35,596 nucleotides of DNA, from NCBI GenBank assembly GCA_005881715.1, contig VBEE01000050.1:45471-81066 (forward strand), read 5' to 3'. Of this stretch, positions 30,774 to 35,596 are shown in pieces (position 1 is the stretch's first letter; the number at the start of each line of letters is the position of its first letter). Source of the DNA: Chloroflexota bacterium. Lineage in GTDB: Bacteria > Chloroflexota > Dormibacteria > CF-121. The notes below the pieces were generated by a model. It had not been told where the DNA came from. It made no database searches and worked only from the letters and a program-made list of their open reading frames with translations. The position numbers and the translations under genes were made by a program.

Positions 30774-31403
30774 ATGCCCAGATCCGCTTATGAACGCAGC
30801 AAGGGCGTCGAGACCGTCACCTGGCGCGAGTTTCCTCTCGGCAAAGGCATCGCGCTTTCCATCCTCGATGAGTCCACGCCGGGGGGGCGTCAGCTAAAAG
30901 GTCAGCGATTGCTCGACGTGCTGGATGAGGCCGCCGGCCTTCCGCCGTGCAAATTGACAGTGGCGGATCGGCCCCAGCGACACCGGACCCGAGGCGGCCG
31001 GCTCGAGCTGAAAACCTACGGCTACTACCGGATCGCGTGGGAAGCGGCACCGCAGCGCGGCACGATCCGGATCTACAACCTGACGGCCATCCGCCAACAG
31101 GTGCTCGCGCCCAAGGTCTTTCTCGAGACGCTGCTCCACGAATGGGTGCACCACTACGATTTCACCGGTCTTCAGCTCGACCGCTCGCCACATACTTCCG
31201 GGTTCTTCGCGCGCATCCGCGATCTGGCGGAGACGCTGGGGGTTGGCTTCGTCGCCCCGCCCAAGCGGGACGTCTCGCCGGTCGCCACTGCGGCTGACGA
31301 TGTCGAAATCGCGCGGCCGGACGCGCTTCGACCGGGCGGGGTGCCACCGCCACAGTGGATCCGCGACCAGGTGCTGGCGCTGTTCGGCCATCGGCGGAGC
31401 TGA
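30774..31403 (+). CDS. HExxH putative zinc metallopeptidase of unrecognised family
   Basis: The 209-aa protein has a zincin motif [11 protein letters not shown] (His122, Glu123, His126), followed 14 residues later by [11 protein letters not shown], where His140 could be the third metal ligand. The geometry recalls SprT-like or minimal gluzincin proteins, but I cannot place it. The upstream half is mixed alpha/beta ([27 protein letters not shown]). No signal peptide is present. A CATAAT box lies 9 bases before the ATG, so the message may be leaderless. The proton pyrophosphatase follows after 74 bases with its own promoter signals. Confidence 0.65.
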   Translation: MPRSAYERSKGVETVTWREFPLGKGIALSILDESTPGGRQLKGQRLLDVLDEAAGLPPCKLTVADRPQRHRTRGGRLELKTYGYYRIAWEAAPQRGTIRIYNLTAIRQQVLAPKVFLETLLHEWVHHYDFTGLQLDRSPHTSGFFARIRDLAETLGVGFVAPPKRDVSPVATAADDVEIARPDALRPGGVPPPQWIRDQVLALFGHRRS

Positions 31404-31466
31404 CCAGTTCCGAAACTCGACCAGTACAATACGGCGGGCGCGCACTCGCCACACTAAGGAAGGGAG
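31400..31466 (+). promoter_or_regulatory. Promoter and ribosome-binding site of the pyrophosphatase gene
   Basis: CTGACC (31400-31405) and TACAAT (31425-31430) are 19 bases apart. The expected start near 31437 gives a leader of about 40 bases containing AAGGAAGGGAG (31456-31466), which is 11 bases before CTG 31478. This positions initiation well after the in-frame GTG at 31355. Confidence 0.5.
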
Positions 31467-31477
31467 AGAAGCCAACC

Positions 31478-33541
31478 CTGTTCGCCGCGGCCGCGCTTCG
31501 CATTGATGAGTCGTCGGCGACGGCTGTCCTGGCACTGGTCAGCGTCGCGGCCCTGATCGCATTGGCCTACGGCGGGCTGCTGACCCGCTGGGTGCTGGCC
31601 GCCAACCCGGGCAACGAAACGATGGCCCGGATCGCGAGGGCCATTCAGGAAGGAGCGGCCGCCTACCTCAATCGTCAGTACACGACGATTGCCGCGATCG
31701 GTGTCGTCCTGGCCCTGGTCATCACGTTTGCCATCAACTGGGAGACCGGCGTGCTCTATGTCGTCGGCGCTGCCTGTTCGGCGCTGGCCGGCTACGTCGG
31801 CATGAACGTCTCGGTTCGCGCCAACGTCAGGACGGCCCAGGCCGCCACCGGCGGTCTCGACCGGGCCCTCCGCCTCGCCTTTCGCGGCGGCGCGGTCACC
31901 GGCTTGTTTGTCGTCGGGCTCGGCCTGCTCGGCGTGGCCGTTTCCTACTGGATCTTTCGGAAACCGGAATCCCTCGTCGGGTTGGCGTTCGGCGCGAGCC
32001 TGATCAGCGTCTTCGCCCGACTGGGTGGCGGCATCTATACGAAGGCTGCGGACGTGGGCGCCGACCTCGTCGGGAAGGTCGAAGCCGGCATTCCCGAAGA
32101 CGATCCACGCAACCCAGCAGTGATCGCGGACAACGTCGGCGACAACGTGGGTGACTGCGCCGGCATGGCCGCGGACCTGTTTGAGACCTACGCCGTGACC
32201 GCGATCGCCGCGATGCTGCTCGGCAGCCTGCTGTTCCCGGGCCAGCTCCGCTTCGTGCTCTTTCCGCTGATTCTCGGCGCGATCTCGATCATCGCGACGG
32301 TGATTGGCACCTTCTTCGTCCGGCTGGGCCGGAGCACCTGGATCATGGGCGCGCTGTATCGAGGCCTCGGCGTGAGTGCCGTGCTGGCATTGGCGGGTTT
32401 CCTGGCCGCGACGCTTCTGTTCGGCTTGAACATCAATCTCTTCTGGGCGGCCGTGACGGGCGTCGTCGTCACCGTCGCGCTGGTTGGCATCACCGAGTTC
32501 TTCACCAGCGCCGACTATCCGCCGGTCCGCCTGATCGCGCGCGCCTCGACCACGGGCGCCGCGACGAACATCATCGCCGGACAGGCCATCGGCATGATCA
32601 GCACGGCGCTTCCCGTCCTCGTCATCGGCGCGGGCATCCTGGTTTCGTATTTTCTTAACCAGCAGCCGTCGGCGACGGGCAACTTCGGTCTCTACGGCGT
32701 GGCCATCGCCGCCATGGCGATGCTGTCGATGACGGGCATCATCGTCGCCATCGATGCCTACGGCCCGATTACCGACAATGCCGGCGGCATTGCCGAGATG
32801 GCCAACCTGCCGGAATCCGTGCGCAAGATCACCGATCCCCTTGACGCCGTGGGCAACACGACGAAGGCTGTGACCAAGGGCTACGCGATCGGCTCGGCCG
32901 GCCTGGCGGCGCTGGTCCTGTTCTCCTCGTACACGCAGGAAGTCAGCAAGGGATTCGCCGCACCGGTGGCCTTCAGCCTGACGGATCCACTGGTGATCGT
33001 CGGCCTGTTCTTCGGCGGCATCCTGCCGTTCCTGTTTGGCTCGCTCAGCATGCTGGCGGTCGGTCGCGCCGCCGGCCAGGTCGTCGTCGAGGTTCGCCGG
33101 CAGTTCCGCGAGATCGCGGGTCTGATGGAAGGGACCGCGCAGCCGGAGTACGGGCGGGCGGTCGACCTCGTGACCCGCTCCGCGCAGCGCGAGATGATCA
33201 TCCCCGGTCTGATCCCGGTGGCAGCGCCGTTGCTGGTCGGCTTCATTCTTGGGCCGAGGGCGCTGGGCGGCATGCTGATCGGCAGCATCGTGACCGGCAT
33301 CTTTCTTGCGATTCAGATGACCTCGGGCGGTGGCGCGTGGGACAACGCCAAGAAATACATCGAGGACGGACACTATGGCGGGAAGGGCACCGAGACCCAC
33401 GCCGCGGCCGTCACCGGTGACACGGTGGGGGATCCGAACAAGGACACGGCCGGGCCGGCGATCAATCCCATGATCAAGGTGGTCAACATCATCGCCATCC
33501 TGATCGCCCCCATGATCGCCGTCCATTCGCTGATTCGCTAA
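31478..33541 (+). CDS. hppA: K+-independent membrane-bound proton pyrophosphatase
   Basis: The protein (687 aa from CTG 31478) has about 16 membrane helices and all core motifs: [63 protein letters not shown] and [20 protein letters not shown]. It couples pyrophosphate hydrolysis to proton export. The stretch [17 protein letters not shown] has Lys and Thr where K+-dependent enzymes have Ala and other residues, which marks the K+-independent, proton-pumping class. No ATG, GTG or TTG occurs in frame between the promoter region and the first helix. CTG 31478 follows a ribosome-binding site; ATT 31502 is another option. GTG 31355 lies inside the previous gene. Confidence 0.9.
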   Translation: MFAAAALRIDESSATAVLALVSVAALIALAYGGLLTRWVLAANPGNETMARIARAIQEGAAAYLNRQYTTIAAIGVVLALVITFAINWETGVLYVVGAACSALAGYVGMNVSVRANVRTAQAATGGLDRALRLAFRGGAVTGLFVVGLGLLGVAVSYWIFRKPESLVGLAFGASLISVFARLGGGIYTKAADVGADLVGKVEAGIPEDDPRNPAVIADNVGDNVGDCAGMAADLFETYAVTAIAAMLLGSLLFPGQLRFVLFPLILGAISIIATVIGTFFVRLGRSTWIMGALYRGLGVSAVLALAGFLAATLLFGLNINLFWAAVTGVVVTVALVGITEFFTSADYPPVRLIARASTTGAATNIIAGQAIGMISTALPVLVIGAGILVSYFLNQQPSATGNFGLYGVAIAAMAMLSMTGIIVAIDAYGPITDNAGGIAEMANLPESVRKITDPLDAVGNTTKAVTKGYAIGSAGLAALVLFSSYTQEVSKGFAAPVAFSLTDPLVIVGLFFGGILPFLFGSLSMLAVGRAAGQVVVEVRRQFREIAGLMEGTAQPEYGRAVDLVTRSAQREMIIPGLIPVAAPLLVGFILGPRALGGMLIGSIVTGIFLAIQMTSGGGAWDNAKKYIEDGHYGGKGTETHAAAVTGDTVGDPNKDTAGPAINPMIKVVNIIAILIAPMIAVHSLIR

Positions 33542-33557
33542 CCCGCTTGCGCGTGGC

Positions 33558-33563
33558 TAGACT
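33558..33563 (+). promoter_or_regulatory. Leaderless -10 box of the 113-residue protein gene
   Basis: TAGACT is followed by TAATCC and then ATG 33570. No Shine-Dalgarno sequence is present. Confidence 0.55.
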
Positions 33564-33569
33564 TAATCC

Positions 33570-33911
33570 ATGGACGAGTACATGCTCGAGATCAACGATC
33601 TGCGCCGACGGATCGCAACGCTGAAGTTCGAGCGGGCGTCGCTCATCATCATCGAGGACCTGGAAGCGCAGCTCAGGATTCTCAAGGCGATCTACGACTC
33701 CGCTGGAGCGCTGTTTGCGGCCGGCGAGAACGACCGGCGGCTGCAGGCCAGTTTCAATGAGCGCGAGCTCGGGGACTGGAGCTTTGACAATGTCTACGCC
33801 TATGTCTACGACCAGGCGGTTGCTCTCGAGCCCGATGGCCACGATCTGGCGGCGCTCATCTGGCAGCAGGACTACGCAGCGCCGCTGCTCGGCGCGGTTC
33901 CGGCGAAATAA
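33570..33911 (+). CDS. Hypothetical 113-residue protein with N-terminal coiled coil
   Basis: Residues 1-45 are a strong coiled coil (EINDLRRRIATLKFERASLIIIEDLEAQLRILKAIY). The C-terminal part (DWSFDNVYAYVYDQAVALEPDG) is mixed and contains several aromatics. There is no signal, membrane helix or metal motif. I do not recognise the family. It follows hppA by 28 bases but has its own leaderless-type box, and it ends next to the terminator of the convergent gene. Confidence 0.6.
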   Translation: MDEYMLEINDLRRRIATLKFERASLIIIEDLEAQLRILKAIYDSAGALFAAGENDRRLQASFNERELGDWSFDNVYAYVYDQAVALEPDGHDLAALIWQQDYAAPLLGAVPAK

Positions 33912-33938
33912 AAAAGGGCTCCCAGACGGGGAGCCCTT
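33910..33938 (-). terminator. Rho-independent terminator of the His-rich secreted protein gene
   Basis: A 10-bp stem, AAGGGCTCCC (33914-33923) with GGGAGCCCTT (33929-33938), has a 5-base loop. Read on the minus strand it ends in six T residues, 15 bases after the stop codon of the gene starting at 34457. Confidence 0.85.
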
Positions 33939-33953
33939 GGTGCGTTCTTGGCG

Positions 33954-34457
33954 TTAGTCGGCGACGTGCTTGCTGTGGCCGTATGCGTGACCGTGCCCGT
34001 GCGATGCGCCGGACTGCGAATCCGTCGAAGCGCTATCCGACTCGGTCGCATCCGGGGTCTCGGTCTTGGCGCTGTCAGTCTTCGTTGTGGACGTCGGCTG
34101 GGCCTTGCACCAGGCATTCGCGCCACTCATCAGCTTGCCATGGTAGTTCTTCGAAAGCTTCAGCGAGCTACCCAGCGATCCCTGGGGCGCCACCGCATAA
34201 TTCCGATTCTTCGCGAGCCACGAGACGCATTCGCCCGTGTTCTTGAAGCCATTCGCCGGGAGCGTCAGCGCCGCCGCCCCGTTGAGCGGGACCAGCGTCA
34301 GCTGGTTGTCGCCAGTGCCTAGCGTGAACGAGGTCGGATTGTCAACGGTAATCGTGTTGTTCGCGTTCGCGGCGGCATACGCGCCGGCGCCGCCCAACGT
34401 GAGGGCGCCAGCCGCCAGGCCGGCCGCAATCTTCAACTTCGCCGTAATGCGAAACAT
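33954..34457 (-). CDS. Exported protein with His-rich C-terminus
   Basis: The 167-aa protein has a Sec signal (about 1-28, ending AYAAA). A small domain follows that contains two Cys (GECVSWLAKNRNY and GANAWCKAQ, about 42 apart), which probably form a disulfide. A disordered Ser/Thr/Asp tail ends in HGHGHAYGHSKH. The tail could bind metal ions such as Zn, Ni or Cu. AGGAGG lies 11 bases before the ATG. No family is recognised. Confidence 0.7.
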   Translation of the reverse strand: MFRITAKLKIAAGLAAGALTLGGAGAYAAANANNTITVDNPTSFTLGTGDNQLTLVPLNGAAALTLPANGFKNTGECVSWLAKNRNYAVAPQGSLGSSLKLSKNYHGKLMSGANAWCKAQPTSTTKTDSAKTETPDATESDSASTDSQSGASHGHGHAYGHSKHVAD

Positions 34458-34603
34458 TTCTTATCAGGTCCTCCTTGAATGAGATCAAGACCTGCTTAGT
34501 ACAACGCCGGGTGTGTTCAGCCGCATATGGACAGCGGGCTCGTCGTTACAGCCGAACCAGCAGCGATCTTCAATCGGTAACAGGGCGGTCGCAGCGCCGC
34601 GCG

Positions 34604-34609
34604 TATTCT
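34604..34609 (+). promoter_or_regulatory. Probable -10 box of the fused MFS/spermidine synthase gene
   Basis: TATTCT ends 10 bases before the GTG at 34620, so the leader would be three bases or so. No Shine-Dalgarno sequence is seen. Confidence 0.4.
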
Positions 34610-34619
34610 GAATCGGACC

Positions 34620-35596
34620 GTGCGCTCCGAGATCGAGGTAACTCCCACGCCGTCTGGGGCGGCCAACGCCTGGCGCCCCCGCCTGCTGCTACCGCTGGCC
34701 TTCACGGGTGGCCTCGCCAGCCTGGGCATCGAGTTCGCGGCAGCCCGCCTGCTCGCCCCCTTTTTCGGGCAGTCCCTCTTCATCTGGGGGACCTTGATCG
34801 GGCTGATCCTGATCTACCTGACGATCGGCTACTATGCCGGCGGCCGGCTGGCCGATCGGCGCCCCGACGCTCGCCTGCTGTATCAGATCGCCGCCGCCGC
34901 CGCGCTTTTGACCGCGGCGATCCCGATCGTCTCGCGGCCGATCCTCTCGCTGGCCCAGACCGGCTTCGCCCAACTCTCGGTGGGGCTCGTGCTGGGCTCG
35001 CTGATCTCGGTCATCATCCTGTTTGCGGCTCCGGTGATCCTCCTCGGGATGGTCTCGCCGTTCGTGATCCGGCTTCGCATCCGGCAGCTCGAGACCGCCG
35101 GCAATGCGGCCGGCGCGGTCTATGCGCTGTCGACGTTGGGAAGCATCCTGGGGACATTCATCCCGGTGTTCTGGCTGATTCCCACGTATGGCACCCGCCC
35201 GACCATCTTTATCCTGGCGTTTGCGCTCGGCACGATTTCGGCGGCGGGCCTTCTGGGCGGCGGCCGCCGCCGGCTCTATCTGCTGCTCCCGGTCCTGATT
35301 GCAGTGCTGGCGCTCTTTGGTGGCGGGTCGATCCGCGCGGCGGCGTACGGCGTCCGGCTTTACGAAACGGAGTCGGCTTACAACTACATCCAGGTCGTCA
35401 AAGTCGGGAACGAGACCCAGCTCGTGCTCAACGAGGGTCAGGCCGTGCATTCGGTCTACAACCCGACCTCCGAGTACACCCACGCCTACTGGGACGAGGT
35501 GCTGCTGGCTCGGTACTTTGGCTCGGGCCAGACGCCCAAGCGGGTGGCGGTGGTGGGCCTCGCCGGCGGGACGATCGCCCGCGAGCTGACGGCGAT
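34620..35596 (+). CDS. Fused MFS/spermidine-synthase-like membrane protein, 3' end outside window
   Basis: The frame is open from GTG 34620 to the window edge (325 codons). Seven or so membrane helices come first (for example LLLPLAFTGGLASLGIEFAA, SLFIWGTLIGLILIYLTIGYYAGG, VILLGMVSPFVIRLRI). A soluble domain begins near YGVRLYETESAYNYIQVVKVG with the beta-hairpin and LNEGQAVHSVYNP of the polyamine synthase fold. It ends at the methyltransferase-like glycine loop VAVVGLAGGTIARELTA. Such fusions (spermine/spermidine synthase with N-terminal MFS-like helices) are common in bacteria; whether they make polyamines is unproven. The cut is artificial. Confidence 0.85.
   Translation, partial: MRSEIEVTPTPSGAANAWRPRLLLPLAFTGGLASLGIEFAAARLLAPFFGQSLFIWGTLIGLILIYLTIGYYAGGRLADRRPDARLLYQIAAAAALLTAAIPIVSRPILSLAQTGFAQLSVGLVLGSLISVIILFAAPVILLGMVSPFVIRLRIRQLETAGNAAGAVYALSTLGSILGTFIPVFWLIPTYGTRPTIFILAFALGTISAAGLLGGGRRRLYLLLPVLIAVLALFGGGSIRAAAYGVRLYETESAYNYIQVVKVGNETQLVLNEGQAVHSVYNPTSEYTHAYWDEVLLARYFGSGQTPKRVAVVGLAGGTIARELTA

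Noticed and set aside
31454-33526. A 690-codon minus-strand frame opposite the pyrophosphatase.
   Set aside because: It is a typical antisense shadow of a GC-rich membrane protein gene, very rich in Asp, Arg, His and Gln, with no motif.

Overview
The window is high-GC, densely coded bacterial chromosome: 45 genes, with no gap between genes longer than about 200 bases. I see no tRNA, rRNA, CRISPR array, transposase, integrase or phage gene. The gene mix is housekeeping and catabolic: K+-independent proton pyrophosphatase, FbaB-type class I aldolase, GlsB-like membrane protein, HD-GYP phosphodiesterase, WYL regulator, and an acyl-CoA oxidation operon. Together with many apparently leaderless promoters, this suggests a free-living, probably aerobic soil bacterium of the Chloroflexota/Dormibacterota or deep Actinomycetota kind. 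That placement is inference from style, not from a marker gene.

Layout. 1-4.5 kb: WYL regulator, a uracil-DNA-glycosylase-like protein coupled to a tiny zinc-ribbon protein, a rhodanese, RmuC and a membrane-anchored IPT/TIG-like protein. 4.5-7.5 kb (minus strand): a histone-H1-like protein built on a 60-bp tandem repeat with its own promoter and terminator, gamma-glutamyltranspeptidase, and an alpha/beta hydrolase. 7.6-9.7 kb: a three-gene envelope cluster (LapA-like, zinc-ribbon membrane protein, GH3 hydrolase). 9.7-13.5 kb: an unusual fusion of a Phd/YefM antitoxin-like domain to the regulatory half of 2-isopropylmalate synthase, a beta-propeller lipoprotein, a Si-type citrate synthase, and an HNH protein with no visible start codon. 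13.6-19.9 kb: a zinc-less PIG-L-like protein, GlsB, a DUF4012-like anchor protein, HD-GYP, an MBL hydrolase, an alpha/beta hydrolase, and a TauE transporter with a small membrane partner.

19.9-24.7 kb: FbaB aldolase, a 63-residue protein, a detached HTH of the type usually fused to citrate synthases, a divergent HMGL-family enzyme resembling Re-citrate synthase, and a DUF3352 protein. 24.7-29.4 kb: a tightly coupled operon (TetR, SCP2, two MaoC-type hydratases, acyl-CoA dehydrogenase, SDR, enoyl-CoA hydratase). It contains, as separate genes, every domain of the peroxisomal multifunctional enzyme type 2. 29.5-35.6 kb: small secreted proteins, a CinA N-domain protein, an HExxH protein, proton pyrophosphatase, and the start of a fused MFS/spermidine-synthase-like protein cut by the window edge.

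The two most unusual themes are metabolic-enzyme pieces reused as regulators (Phd-LeuA near 10 kb; the citrate-synthase-type HTH beside a Re-citrate-synthase-like gene near 21.5 kb) and gene starts. At least seven genes have a TANNNT box exactly 6-8 bases before the start codon. Three others lack an ATG, GTG or TTG where homology and translation signals require one.
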